The notes beneath the pieces are model-generated. The model was not told the origin of the DNA. It saw nothing but the letters and a program-made list of their open reading frames with translations, and made no database searches. DNA of 64,000 nucleotides from Avidesulfovibrio sp964369685 (GTDB lineage: Bacteria > Desulfobacterota > Desulfovibrionia > Desulfovibrionales > Desulfovibrionaceae): positions 42,143-106,142 of the forward strand of contig CAYJFB010000006.1 in NCBI GenBank assembly GCA_964369685.1, read 5' to 3'. The position numbers and the translations under genes are program-made. Every line of letters starts with the position of its first letter. Within the stretch, counting starts at the first letter, position 1. Positions 18,899 through 28,082 of this stretch are shown here, one piece after another.

Positions 18899-18914
18899 TG
18901 GCATAATGTATGCA
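18899..18914 (+). promoter_or_regulatory. Probable sigma-54 promoter of the first effector gene
   Basis: TGGCAT, 5 bp, ATGCA: the GG and GC pairs have the 10-bp gap required by RpoN, with one mismatch in each half to TGGCAC-N5-TTGCA. It lies about 110 bp before the start codon at 19024, the same spacing as in the other two effector genes. Confidence 0.5.
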
Positions 18915-19023
18915 AAAGAACATATTGGCATACGCGTAACGCATGCTGCTCAAAGAGAACATTCATCTGTATAAAAAGAGATGAACAGATATTCAATGAT
19001 ATTTTAGAAAAGGAGAAGGTGCG

Positions 19024-21285
19024 ATGCCTGTCAATTCAATCACTGTAAATACTCAGAGCCTCAGTGTACAAGATTTTCAAAGGCAAGCGGAAGGCGGTAA
19101 AGTTCAAGTTGGCTCAAAGGCAAAACTTGAAGATATTGCCAAAAGTTCTCGAGAGTTGGTACACAAGAATCACAGTTCCATGAGTATGATTCGTAGCGGT
19201 ACCAGTAAAGAATTGAACAGAGAAACCATCAAATTGTTCGTAGAGGCAGTCAGACACGAGCAAGGTGATGTTGCGGCATTGAAAGCGGCACGACTCTTAC
19301 AAAGCCATTGCGATCAAGGAAAGCCGCTGACAGCAAGCGTGATCCGGCACACGCTTGCAGAAATTGAAACGGTCATGCATTTTGTTCGGTTGCGTGAAGC
19401 CGCACAAAAGACTGAAGCCGCGCAAAAAATAGAAACTCAAACGCCATCGTCTCAATCCCAGCTTGCCACACCACAAGTTGCAAACAATGAACCGCAACCG
19501 GTCAAAGTACAACAAACTCAACCACAAAAAGTTGATACACAGAAAGCCGCCGCCCAAGATTTCTTTGACGGCCTTCTTGCGCGTACTGACAAATTGGGCG
19601 TGCCCAAAGAAACTTTAGAAAAACTTTTTAAAGAATATGAAGGACAACCTCTCACGGTCGCAACCAGAGCAGAAATTTATGATACGATTCAGGCGTTTCA
19701 AAACTCATTGAAAGATGTTGCCCCTGCCAAAACAGAAGAGCCGGGTCTTTCGACACAACAAGATGAGGTGAAGCCAGAAGAAATAACTCAAAAAGATGGG
19801 CAGCCGGATAGTACAACCAATGAACAATCTGTAGCAGATGCGTCCAAACAAGACGAACAACCCGGAGTAGATACATCCAAAAAAGACGAACAGCTCGGAG
19901 CAGATACATCCAAAAAAGACGAACAGCTCGGAGCAGATACGCCCAAAAAACCAGGTGAGCAACCTCAAAACACAGAGGAATCCGTTGTATTGCCTCAAAC
20001 ACCACCACAAACCGATGTCGTCCCTGCACAACCTGAGTCTGTCAACACCAAACAAGCGGCACAAAAAGAACAGTCAGGTGACACAGGTGACCAGTCTACA
20101 ACAGACACACCCAAAAAACACGGTGAACAACCTCAAAACACAGAAGACCCCGCTTCGCCGCCAAAAGTAACACCGCAGCCCGAAGTCACCGTGTCGCAAC
20201 CCGCCAACGAACCCGTTGTTTCTCTTGATGAAAATCAAGACAAAGTGACGAAAGTGGCAAAAAGAATCAGCGAACGCCTTGAAACCGTCATGCAAGGAAC
20301 GCCAAAAGAAACCGAATCCGAAACAGTTACAGCCCAGAAAGATTCTGTTAAAAAACTGTTGGGTAAAAAATTTCAGACATTTGTATCGTTTCTTAAAGAT
20401 GTTGTTTCGTCTTTCACATCTAAAAAAGAGCCGGCGCCTTCAGTTGTTGCTTCTCAAACTCCAACAAGTTCTGTCGGTGGCACACAAACCACCTCTGAAG
20501 CCGTATATAACTCTGTAATGCAAGAAGCCCAACGTGCGGGGCGTGAAGAGATCGCCACAGAAATATTGGATGCCTTTAAAGAACAAGGAAAACGCTTTAC
20601 TCTGACTGATATGTTATTTCTGAATACGCTTTATAGCAATCTTTCAGATATTGAGGACGATGAGTCTTTGAATACACAAACGCGTCCGGAAAAAAAAGAT
20701 TGGGCAGTTCAAGTTGTTAAAGAATTTTTATTGTCAGGCCAAGGCTTTACAGTGGATCTTCTCAGTGCAGTCAATGCTAAAATTCATGCCTTTTCTCCGA
20801 AAACCGTCACTCCCCCTGCTCAAGACGGCGTACCGACCACGGCAACACAGCCGACAACAAGTCCTCAAGTCGGTATGCCAAAACCGCCGCCATTGCTTTT
20901 ACCTCCCGATTGGCAACCACCCGCATCTTCAACCCAAAGAGTGAATACACGAGCAGAAATACGAGCTAAAATGGATGCACAGTTGACTGAAAAACATGAA
21001 GCCGCGAAGAAAAGTATCTTGCAGCAAGCTCAAAAGCTCGGCTTGGAGAGTCTTGCTCAAGAATTTATCGACGCATTTACTGCAAGATCTGCCCCAAAAA
21101 AAGATACATTTCTTCAAGAACGTCATGTAAAATTTATGACTATGGCTTTAGACCATATTGTAATGAGCAAAAAAGAAGGTGATGATGAAGATCATGCCAA
21201 GATCATAGGTATTTTTAAAAAACATTTTCCCACTGCCAGTATTACGTCTGCAATATTTGAGGAGAAACAATATCTTGAAGCATGA
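19024..21285 (+). CDS. Candidate type III secreted effector with repeated GKPLT-type helical modules
   Basis: Predicted 753 aa, no signal peptide or membrane helix, no catalytic family recognised. The N-terminus (MPVNSITVNTQSLS) is Ser/Thr/Asn-rich, as in T3SS signals. Residues 1-115 are related to the next gene: shared GGKVQ, SKELN, TIK-F, GKPL. Repeated modules follow: GKPLTASVIRHTLAEI near 98, GQPLTVATRAEIYDTI near 206, GKRFTLTDMLFLNTLY near 521, GQGFTVDLLSAVNAKI near 571. The centre (about 245-430) is Pro/Gln/Glu-rich and disordered, with an 11-residue tandem repeat. AGGAG-like AAAGGAGAAGG precedes the ATG. A chaperone gene lies two genes downstream. Secretion is inferred from context. 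Confidence 0.65.
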   Translation: MPVNSITVNTQSLSVQDFQRQAEGGKVQVGSKAKLEDIAKSSRELVHKNHSSMSMIRSGTSKELNRETIKLFVEAVRHEQGDVAALKAARLLQSHCDQGKPLTASVIRHTLAEIETVMHFVRLREAAQKTEAAQKIETQTPSSQSQLATPQVANNEPQPVKVQQTQPQKVDTQKAAAQDFFDGLLARTDKLGVPKETLEKLFKEYEGQPLTVATRAEIYDTIQAFQNSLKDVAPAKTEEPGLSTQQDEVKPEEITQKDGQPDSTTNEQSVADASKQDEQPGVDTSKKDEQLGADTSKKDEQLGADTPKKPGEQPQNTEESVVLPQTPPQTDVVPAQPESVNTKQAAQKEQSGDTGDQSTTDTPKKHGEQPQNTEDPASPPKVTPQPEVTVSQPANEPVVSLDENQDKVTKVAKRISERLETVMQGTPKETESETVTAQKDSVKKLLGKKFQTFVSFLKDVVSSFTSKKEPAPSVVASQTPTSSVGGTQTTSEAVYNSVMQEAQRAGREEIATEILDAFKEQGKRFTLTDMLFLNTLYSNLSDIEDDESLNTQTRPEKKDWAVQVVKEFLLSGQGFTVDLLSAVNAKIHAFSPKTVTPPAQDGVPTTATQPTTSPQVGMPKPPPLLLPPDWQPPASSTQRVNTRAEIRAKMDAQLTEKHEAAKKSILQQAQKLGLESLAQEFIDAFTARSAPKKDTFLQERHVKFMTMALDHIVMSKKEGDDEDHAKIIGIFKKHFPTASITSAIFEEKQYLEA
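19831..19950 (+). repeat. 33-bp tandem repeat inside the first effector gene
   Basis: About 3.6 copies of a 33-bp unit encoding GADTSKKDEQL. Copies 2 and 3 differ at one base, while the first and last are more diverged. The period is a multiple of three, so copy number can change without breaking the frame. Confidence 0.85.
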
Positions 21286-21343
21286 TTTTAAATACGACAG
21301 CGGTTTGAATGATCCGCTATAATGATTTGAGTCTTTAGAGTGA

Positions 21344-21359
21344 GGGCATATTTTATGCG
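21344..21359 (+). promoter_or_regulatory. Possible sigma-54 promoter of the second effector gene
   Basis: GGGCAT, 5 bp, ATGCG keeps the GG/GC pairs at the right distance but deviates at the outer bases. It starts 127 bp before the start codon at 21471, with the GC pair 113 bp before it. A small dyad (AGCGG, 10 bp, CCGCT) lies just upstream. Alone it would be weak; the matching position in all three effector genes supports it. Confidence 0.35.
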
Positions 21360-21470
21360 TGTTCATTTCTATACAACACGAATTTCTCTCAAGATATCAT
21401 ACACATTGAGGTGATTGCTTGTAATGAAGAAGATGTGTGTGCTTATGATTTTGAAAGCAGGAGAACAATA

Positions 21471-22397
21471 ATGCCTAATCCTATCGGTTTTGGCGGACAA
21501 GGTTCCGCATCGCATATTCAAATGCGTGATTTTGAAAATTTGGCAAGAGGTGGAAAAGTCCAATTTCGAGCAGGGATAGAAGGCGGGCAAATCTCTCAAG
21601 ATGTTCGAACAGGGTATTTTGAAAGTGCAAACCACAGTTCTTTTAGTTTTTCTCGCAGTACAGTGAGTAAAGAACTCAATAAGGTTACGATCAAAGCTTT
21701 TATCGCTACCGTTCGATTTGAAAAAGGGCAAGCCGCCGCACAAGTCGCCGAGAAAAATCTGGCGTCGCACTTGAAACACGGTAAACCGCTTTCCGAACAC
21801 GCCATCTCTTCAACATTGACAGCAATAAATAAAGCAGGGGTTGGCAACAAGCATGTTCTTTGGCTTGGTATTTTAAATGGAGCGGTTATTGATAAAACAG
21901 CGCGTCCGACACCTGCAAGCTTGATGGACGCATATCAACCCGGAAGTTCTCATCTGAAGATTGTTGAGCAGCAACGGTGGCAACATCCGGAAAATATTGA
22001 AGGAAAAATTGTGAGTACTGCCCGGGCTCGCTCTTTAGTGTCGCTGTCAACGAGTACGCAACAAAAAACTTTTTTAGCAAATTTTGCCAAAGAACAGATC
22101 AGCCATACGGGGAGAGCTCTGGGAAGCGTTACGTTCCCCGTAGATATAAGAATCAGTATAGAGAGACAAGAAATAGTGGATGCCTTGTTGGTGCCTTACG
22201 AAGGCAAATCTCTCTCAGTGAGTGAACTGAATTTTCTTAAAGAGCAAATAACTGTTATTGGTCAGCTCTATAGAGAACTTGCTAATGTGTCTCATTTTCA
22301 ACATTTCAACAATTTCAAAGAAATGATTCTTGAGCAACTTGCTGATGAGGAGCCGTTAGACCACAACGCCATTCTTGAACACAGCTTATTTCATTGA
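21471..22397 (+). CDS. Candidate type III secreted effector, paralogue of the preceding gene
   Basis: Predicted 308 aa soluble protein of unknown family. The first 120 residues align with those of the preceding gene (FENLARGGKVQF, SKELNKVTIKAFIATVRFE, LKHGKPLSEHAISSTLTAI). A second module near residue 244 (YEGKSLSVSELNFLKEQI) matches the YEGQPLTVATRAEIYDTI module of the larger paralogue, and a third degenerate one ends the protein. CAGGAG lies 9 nt before MPNPIGF, which decides this start over an upstream in-frame ATG. A CesT-like chaperone gene follows after 179 bp. The effector role is inferred from context. Confidence 0.6.
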   Translation: MPNPIGFGGQGSASHIQMRDFENLARGGKVQFRAGIEGGQISQDVRTGYFESANHSSFSFSRSTVSKELNKVTIKAFIATVRFEKGQAAAQVAEKNLASHLKHGKPLSEHAISSTLTAINKAGVGNKHVLWLGILNGAVIDKTARPTPASLMDAYQPGSSHLKIVEQQRWQHPENIEGKIVSTARARSLVSLSTSTQQKTFLANFAKEQISHTGRALGSVTFPVDIRISIERQEIVDALLVPYEGKSLSVSELNFLKEQITVIGQLYRELANVSHFQHFNNFKEMILEQLADEEPLDHNAILEHSLFH

Positions 22398-22576
22398 AGC
22401 TATGCGATTCATCAACGACCATGATCTTTGAGATTTTTTCTGAGAATCCTTTTCGTTTTACAATGTAATTATTCTTGAATAAGGTCTTGGTAAGGTCAAA
22501 AAAACGTTGATTTAATGTATGTTTTAGATGCTTACATGTTTTTTCTAAAAATATAAATCCACTAAGGAGCGTTTTC

Positions 22577-23029
22577 ATGCAACGTTTTATAGAGTGCATC
22601 AAGCAGTTGTCATCAATCCTTGAGCTGTCTGATGTTGAATTTGAAGAAAATCATGATTTCAATTTGGTGATTGACGAAACCTATGTGTTGTTTCGTTTTG
22701 TTGAGCTGTACGATCAACTGCATATGTATAGTCCGCTTCTTGAGTTAACGGAGAACACATCGGAAACGTTAACCAAATTACTTGAGAGTAATGCCTTTTA
22801 TAAAGAGACAAGTGGGTATACATTGGCATTGCAGAATAATTTGGTCTTATTGCAAGCGGTGTATCCTATGGAAGGTATGAGTGCGACAGCCCTCTTTAAA
22901 GAACTTGAACGCTTTGTGCATACGCACACATATTGGTTTGCACAACTCTCAGGCAACACCAATGAAAATGAACAAGCTATGGAAGAAAAACAAGCATTCA
23001 CACCGTCTGACTTTGGAGCTATGGTTTAG
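22577..23029 (+). CDS. CesT-family type III secretion chaperone
   Basis: Predicted 150 aa acidic protein. It follows the CesT/SycE plan: N-terminal helix (RFIECIKQLSSILEL), a beta region with VIDETYVLFRFVELYD, then a central LESNAFYKETSGYTLAL comparable to the NFW-ETGG signature, and a C-terminal helix. These small acidic dimers bind one effector each and keep it ready for export. AAGGAG precedes the ATG. The likely client is one or both of the effectors just upstream. Confidence 0.72.
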   Translation: MQRFIECIKQLSSILELSDVEFEENHDFNLVIDETYVLFRFVELYDQLHMYSPLLELTENTSETLTKLLESNAFYKETSGYTLALQNNLVLLQAVYPMEGMSATALFKELERFVHTHTYWFAQLSGNTNENEQAMEEKQAFTPSDFGAMV

Positions 23030-23112
23030 TCGGAATCATTCATGTAGAAGAAGTCATGCCATCCGTTTGCATCTTATGCGGCAAAAGAGCAAGCTGGGGG
23101 AGGCAGAAGCAA

Positions 23113-23142
23113 GGGCAATGCTACGCCTCGTAGACATTGCCC
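23113..23142. terminator. Hairpin between convergent chaperone gene and glnN
   Basis: GGGCAATG plus TACG pair with CGTA plus CATTGCCC around a short loop. It sits between two convergent genes and may stop transcription from both sides, though neither strand has a good T-run. Confidence 0.4.
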
Positions 23143-23156
23143 TCCAGGAAAAAATC

Positions 23157-25343
23157 TTAATGTGTCCACATCAATTCAGCATAACTTGGCAAGGGCCATT
23201 GTGTGCTGTCAATGTGCTGTTCCAAAGTATCGCAAGCGGCACGACATGTATTCATCGCAGGCAACAGCCCGTCACGAATGGCGCAAGCAATATCTAAAAT
23301 GTTTGTTTCCCCGTGTTCAAGTTGGCATGCTTTTTCAAGCTGTTCAATACCTTCTTCCAACGCCACAACATATTTGCGGAATGTATTAAACACCTTCGTT
23401 TCCGACACCGCGTCGTCACCTACGGCTGCGCGTGTTTTGACAAGCATGTCCGCCAATTCGGCTTGAGCACGTTGTGCTGTCGGACGCACGGTCGTGCGTG
23501 CCATATCAAGCAAAATGTGCGCTTCGATTTCTACCGTTTTGACGTAGGTCTCAAGCAAAATATCTTGGCGAGACAACATCTCACGCTCAGAAAGTACACC
23601 CTGACGCAAAAATGCATTCATCACTTCAGGATCCGAATAATGAGCAAGCGCATCAACCGTATTGTTGTGATTGTGCAAACCGCGACGCTTGGCTTCTTCA
23701 GGCCATGCGGCGGAATAACCGTTGCCATTAAACACAACAGCCATATGTTCGCTGAACAGACGCGGCAACAACGTTTGTAACGCTTCATTCAAGGTCGCAC
23801 CACCGGCAATGCTGGCTTCAAGTTCTGTAGCAATATCGTCCAAAGCACAAGCCATCGCCGTATTCAACACAATATTGATCGGCGCCACAGATTGAGAAGA
23901 ACCCACTGCGCGAAACTCAAATTTATTCCCTGTAAACGCAAAAGGACTCGTACGATTACGATCTGAAAGATCCACAGGCAAAGGAGGAAGACTTGAGACA
24001 CCAACAGTGATGGACTCAGACTTGTTGCCTGCTTGATGCGGCTTGTAAGCAATAATGTTTTCCAAAATTTCTGTAAGTTGCTCACCCAAATACACAGAAA
24101 TGATCGCAGGCGGTGCTTCATTGGCACCCAAACGGTGATCGTTACCCGCGCCAATCGTACCCAAACGCAACATGTCGGCATGTAAATGAGCCGCACGCAA
24201 CACAGCAGCCAAAAAGGTCAAAAATTGCGCGTTGTCATGTGGTGTTTTACCGGGATTCAACAAGTTATTGCCTTCAGAATCGCTCAAAGACCAGTTGTTG
24301 TGTTTACCGCTGCCGTTCACACCCGCAAACGGTTTTTCGTGTAACAAGCACACAAATTCATGCTTTGCGGCAACTTGTTTCAACACATTCATGATCAACA
24401 TGTTGTGGTCGGTAGCCATGTTGGCGTCTTCAAACAGCGGTGCCAACTCAAACTGCCCGGGAGCCACTTCATTATGACGTGTTTTTGCGGGAATACCAAG
24501 GGCAACAAGGCTTTCTTCCACTTCTTGCATGAAAGCCAACACCCGAGAAGGAATCGCACCGAAATAGTGGTCTTCCATTTCCTGACCCTTCGGTGACGGC
24601 GCACCCATAAGCGTGCGGCCTGCCATCAACAAATCCGGACGCAACGCCGCAAGACGGCGATCAACAAGAAAATACTCCTGCTCGGCACCCACATTCACAC
24701 GAATGTTATTGCTTTTGCTGCCAAACAAACGCAACACACGCAACGCTTGACGAGAAACAGCACCAAGAGAACGCATCAAAGGAATCTTACGGTCAAGTGC
24801 TTCACCCGAATAGGAATAAAACACCGTGGGAATGTGCAACGTGTTGCCCTGAGGGCCGCGTGCGATAAAGACGGGCACAGTGGGATCCCAAGCGGTGTAA
24901 CCGCGTGCTTCAAACGTCGAACGGATGCCGCCGGAAGGGAAACTTGAGGCATCAGGTTCACCTGAGATAAGCATTTTTCCGGAAAATTCGCTGATCATCC
25001 GTCCATCAGGAGTGGGAGACAAAAACGCATCATGTTTTTCTGCCGTCAAACCGGTCATGGGTTGGAACCAGTGGGTATAATGGCTTGCGCCGTTGTCAAT
25101 GGCCCAATCTTTCATGGCGTTGGCGACGGTGTTGGCAATAGCGGGATTGAGCGGTTCGTGTCCACAGATGGTTTTTTCAAGTTCTTTATAAATGTCGCGC
25201 GGCAAACGTTGACGCATCACATCTGCATTGAACACATCGCGTCCAAAAAGTGCGTCGGCTTGTTTACGCACATCAACAGTTGTTGTTTCGGGGGTACGCT
25301 CGGAGGCTATTTTCATCACGGCTTGTGCACGGGCAGAAATCAT
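23157..25343 (-). CDS. glnN: Type III glutamine synthetase
   Basis: Predicted 728 aa, the usual length of GSIII. It shows the family signatures SSFPSGGIRSTFEARGYTAW, NVGAEQEYFLVD, TRHNEVAPGQFELAP, FAGVNGSGKHNNWSL, LGANEAPPAIISVYLG and FEFRAVGSSQSVAPIN, which hold the glutamate, ATP and metal sites. It makes glutamine from glutamate, ammonia and ATP. A consensus sigma-54 promoter 90 bp upstream and a NifA-like activator gene before it point to nitrogen control. Confidence 0.97.
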   Translation of the reverse strand: MISARAQAVMKIASERTPETTTVDVRKQADALFGRDVFNADVMRQRLPRDIYKELEKTICGHEPLNPAIANTVANAMKDWAIDNGASHYTHWFQPMTGLTAEKHDAFLSPTPDGRMISEFSGKMLISGEPDASSFPSGGIRSTFEARGYTAWDPTVPVFIARGPQGNTLHIPTVFYSYSGEALDRKIPLMRSLGAVSRQALRVLRLFGSKSNNIRVNVGAEQEYFLVDRRLAALRPDLLMAGRTLMGAPSPKGQEMEDHYFGAIPSRVLAFMQEVEESLVALGIPAKTRHNEVAPGQFELAPLFEDANMATDHNMLIMNVLKQVAAKHEFVCLLHEKPFAGVNGSGKHNNWSLSDSEGNNLLNPGKTPHDNAQFLTFLAAVLRAAHLHADMLRLGTIGAGNDHRLGANEAPPAIISVYLGEQLTEILENIIAYKPHQAGNKSESITVGVSSLPPLPVDLSDRNRTSPFAFTGNKFEFRAVGSSQSVAPINIVLNTAMACALDDIATELEASIAGGATLNEALQTLLPRLFSEHMAVVFNGNGYSAAWPEEAKRRGLHNHNNTVDALAHYSDPEVMNAFLRQGVLSEREMLSRQDILLETYVKTVEIEAHILLDMARTTVRPTAQRAQAELADMLVKTRAAVGDDAVSETKVFNTFRKYVVALEEGIEQLEKACQLEHGETNILDIACAIRDGLLPAMNTCRAACDTLEQHIDSTQWPLPSYAELMWTH

Positions 25344-25433
25344 AACGCGGTCTCCATCGAAAAATCGAAATAAAAATGTTTTGTCGAAATATCCATAAAA
25401 ATAAGATATTATTTTTTGTTGATAGCATGGTTA

Positions 25434-25449
25434 AGCAAAGCATGTGCCA
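25434..25449 (-). promoter_or_regulatory. Sigma-54 promoter of glnN
   Basis: On the minus strand TGGCAC, 5 bp, TTGCT matches the RpoN -24/-12 consensus exactly, about 90 bp before the glnN start codon. Confidence 0.78.
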
Positions 25450-25534
25450 AAAACAATACACTTACAATAACACTTTAATATACAAAGATATTCATGTTAT
25501 GTATGGCATGAAAAACAAAACCGCGGCTTGTTTG

Positions 25535-25554
25535 TACGTCGCTTTCGAGACGTA
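25535..25554. promoter_or_regulatory. Candidate activator binding site upstream of glnN
   Basis: TACGTC, 8 bp, GACGTA is a perfect dyad about 100 bp upstream of the sigma-54 promoter, the usual distance for an enhancer-binding protein. It does not match the classical NifA site TGT-N10-ACA. Binding by the neighbouring activator is inferred. Confidence 0.4.
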
Positions 25555-25647
25555 AAACAACATTTACGTAGAAAAAATCTTATAGAAAAGATGAGCGTGT
25601 TGCAAGAAACGGTTTCGATCTTAGACTTTACTTGATTAAAACAACAT

Positions 25648-25671
25648 AAAAAACCTTTTATACAAAAAGGT
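25648..25671 (-). terminator. Terminator of the NifA-like gene
   Basis: A 7-bp stem (ACCTTTT with its complement, 5-nt loop) is followed on the minus strand by six T, 9 bp after the stop codon. Confidence 0.65.
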
Positions 25672-25679
25672 AGAAAATT

Positions 25680-27227
25680 CTACATTTTTGTATGTTTATC
25701 CATATCTCTTCGGAATGTTTTGTATTGCAAGTTATATTTTTTCATACGCAGAGCCATAACGCGTTCTGTCAACCCCAAGGCTCCCGCGGCACGCCCCATA
25801 TGTCCTTGAAAGCGGCTGAGGGCGTCGACGATACACGCGCGTTCCAATTCTTCAAGGCGCGCGTTAAGGGAACCGATGTGTGGTGTCTGTTCTTCTCGAA
25901 TGGGCTGTTGTACGACGGCATGTTGATTGCCATGGAGTGCCGGTGGCAGGTGTTGCGGCAAGAGCAGGGCTTCTTGTCCGACCAAGAGTACGGCACGTTC
26001 AATCACGTTTTCCAGTTCTCGGATATTTCCCGGCCAATCATAGCGATGTAGCATGTCGGCGACGGTGAGTGAAATTCCCACCTCATCACGTTCATTGAGT
26101 TTGGAAAAACGACGGGCAAAATGGGCGGCTAACGGTAAAATGTCGGCACTGCGTTCTCGTAACGCAGGAAGTTGAATGGGGAAGACGTTCAAACGATAAA
26201 ACAGGTCACGTCGGAAGCTGCCTTCTTGCACCATGGTTTCGAGATTACGGTTGGTTGCGGTGACAATACGCACATCGACTTGTCGGCTTTCCATGGCACC
26301 GAGGCGTTCAAAGCGTCGTTCTTGGAGGACGCGTAAAAATTTGGCTTGGGTGAGGAGGCTCATCTCGCCCACTTCATCTAAGAACAGTGTGCCTTTGTCT
26401 GCCAGTTCAAAACGTCCTTTGCGTACGGCGGTGGCGCCGGTGAAGGCACCCCGTTCGTGTCCGAACAATTCGCTTTCGATCAAACTTTCGGGAAGTGCGG
26501 CGCAGTTGAGTGTAACGAAGGCGTTGTCGTGACGCGGGCTGAGATCATGGATAGCGCGCGCAACGAGTTCTTTGCCTGTGCCGCTTTCTCCTTGAACAAA
26601 GACGGTACTGCTTGAGGGAGCCACTTGCGCAATTTGTTCATAGACGTGTTGCATGACTTCGGAATTGCCGACAAAATGCTTGGGGCGTATAGATTTTGAG
26701 ATTGTGGGTTCTGTTATGCCGTCTGTTTTTTTATGGCACAAATCGGCGGTGTGCGCCAAGATGGCGGCGACGATTTGTAAAAGGCGTTCAAGTTCATCCA
26801 TATCGCCAAAAGGAGTTTTGTTATCAACGCCATAACCGACAGCCAACGCACCGACGACATGATCGTTCAAGCGCAACGGAACACAAAGAAAACTGCCGTG
26901 ATCTTTACGGATATTACGTGAACGGGTGCGATTTAAAAAGTGTGGATCTGTGGCGACATCGGCAACGCTGATGGCTTTGCCTGAGGCGATGACTTGTCCT
27001 GTGATGCCTTCACCATAGCCATAATAGCCGCGTGCTTGCTCTGTTTCTGTTAATCCGATGGCGCAGTGAATGCGGCCTGCATCATGCTGTTGTGTGGTTA
27101 AAACAATAAAGGCTTGCGTCGGATGTAAGTGTCGTTCAAGACATTGTAACGCGAGATAAAGCGTGGAATCTGCATCGGTACTGCGTTCTACAATATTGGA
27201 TAACTCATGCAACAAATGAAGAACCAT
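25680..27227 (-). CDS. NifA-like GAF / AAA+ / Fis sigma-54 activator
   Basis: Predicted 515 aa. Residues about 20-155 form a GAF sensor domain. The central AAA+ domain has Walker A (GESGTGKE), the sigma-54 contact loop GAFTGA, Walker B (GTLFLDEVGEM) and RRDLFYRLNVFPI. A C-terminal Fis-type helix-turn-helix follows (AAGALGLTERVMALRMKKY). The layout is that of NifA/AnfA/VnfA. It lies directly upstream of glnN with a sigma-54 promoter between, so nitrogen regulation of glnN is a reasonable inference. It could also serve the sigma-54 promoters of the effector genes. No nif gene is in the window. Confidence 0.9.
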   Translation of the reverse strand: MVLHLLHELSNIVERSTDADSTLYLALQCLERHLHPTQAFIVLTTQQHDAGRIHCAIGLTETEQARGYYGYGEGITGQVIASGKAISVADVATDPHFLNRTRSRNIRKDHGSFLCVPLRLNDHVVGALAVGYGVDNKTPFGDMDELERLLQIVAAILAHTADLCHKKTDGITEPTISKSIRPKHFVGNSEVMQHVYEQIAQVAPSSSTVFVQGESGTGKELVARAIHDLSPRHDNAFVTLNCAALPESLIESELFGHERGAFTGATAVRKGRFELADKGTLFLDEVGEMSLLTQAKFLRVLQERRFERLGAMESRQVDVRIVTATNRNLETMVQEGSFRRDLFYRLNVFPIQLPALRERSADILPLAAHFARRFSKLNERDEVGISLTVADMLHRYDWPGNIRELENVIERAVLLVGQEALLLPQHLPPALHGNQHAVVQQPIREEQTPHIGSLNARLEELERACIVDALSRFQGHMGRAAGALGLTERVMALRMKKYNLQYKTFRRDMDKHTKM

Positions 27228-27339
27228 TCAGTATACAACCTTGTATATTTTCTTTTTCGAGAGTTTTATTAGCCTAAATAAAATAACAATCATTAACTCG
27301 TATTGAAAAAATCAAAACAAGAGCTTCGGAAAGAAATAT

Positions 27340-27410
27340 TTTTCAGGAGGGGGGAGAGCTTGAGAAGGGGGAACCTCATTTTTTTAAAAAATGGGGTTCC
27401 CCCCTCTCAA
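27340..27410. repeat. Large G/C-arm palindrome after the flavodoxin gene
   Basis: Arms starting GAGAAGGGGGAACC and ending GGTTCCCCCCTCTC enclose an A/T centre, making a hairpin of nearly 20 bp at 27362-27408. It probably ends the minus-strand efflux operon and belongs with the other G-run hairpins in this window. Confidence 0.55.
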
Positions 27411-27447
27411 AGAACCTCTTCGCAAAGAAACCCCTCTTAAAAAATAT

Positions 27448-28071
27448 CTACCCTATAAAATTTGTCCAAATTTTTTCTTCTTTTTCGGGCAGTGGGACGC
27501 CTGCGGTTTTGCCTGCTTCGATACATTTGAGCAGCCATGCCATATTTTTTCCAAGCATGCGCATGGTTTGCAGGCCTTCCAGGTCTTGTTGTACTTCTTC
27601 AGGTTTATTGCCATGAACCATATTCCAGTAAACAGAAGAAACAAGCGGCATAGAGGCAAACGCAAAGTACTTATTCAGTACTTCCAAAGAAGCACTGGAA
27701 CCCGCACGGCGACAGCTCACGATCGATGCGGCAGGTTTATTGGCATAGGGTGCGCTTTTATAGAAAAAGGCGCGAGCCAACAAACCCAACAACGACGCGT
27801 TGGGTGCGGCATAATACACAGGCGAACCGACAACAACACCGTCACACGCTTTGAGCAACTCGACACAGTTGTTCACCTCATCGCCGGGAAGAATACATTT
27901 GCCTGTTTCAACACATTTATAGCAAGCAATACAACCGCCGATGGGTTTTTTACCGATGTGAAACCATTCGCTCTCAACGCCTGACGTTGCAAGGGCGTCA
28001 GAAACTTCTTTCAACGCCGTATAGGTGCAACCGTCTTTATGCGGGCTGCCGTTGATCAATAACACTTTCAT
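27448..28071 (-). CDS. NADPH-dependent FMN reductase / iron-sulfur flavoprotein-like
   Basis: Predicted 207 aa flavodoxin-fold protein. The N-terminal strand and phosphate loop (KVLLINGSPHKDGCTYTAL) bind FMN. CIACYKCVETGKC resembles the compact cysteine motif of archaeal/anaerobe iron-sulfur flavoproteins, and GVVVGSPVYYAAPNASL completes the FMN site. It starts 11 bp after the outer-membrane efflux gene with AGGAG upstream, so it is the last gene of the efflux operon. A redox or drug-detoxifying role is possible but unproven. Confidence 0.82.
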   Translation of the reverse strand: MKVLLINGSPHKDGCTYTALKEVSDALATSGVESEWFHIGKKPIGGCIACYKCVETGKCILPGDEVNNCVELLKACDGVVVGSPVYYAAPNASLLGLLARAFFYKSAPYANKPAASIVSCRRAGSSASLEVLNKYFAFASMPLVSSVYWNMVHGNKPEEVQQDLEGLQTMRMLGKNMAWLLKCIEAGKTAGVPLPEKEEKIWTNFIG

Positions 28072-28082
28072 CTCATATTCTC

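Larger units (their letters stand above)
25344..25679. other. Regulatory region upstream of glnN
   Basis: No gene. From the activator side it holds a terminator (25648-25671), a 20-bp dyad (25535-25554) and a sigma-54 promoter (25434-25449), each described separately. Confidence 0.6.
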
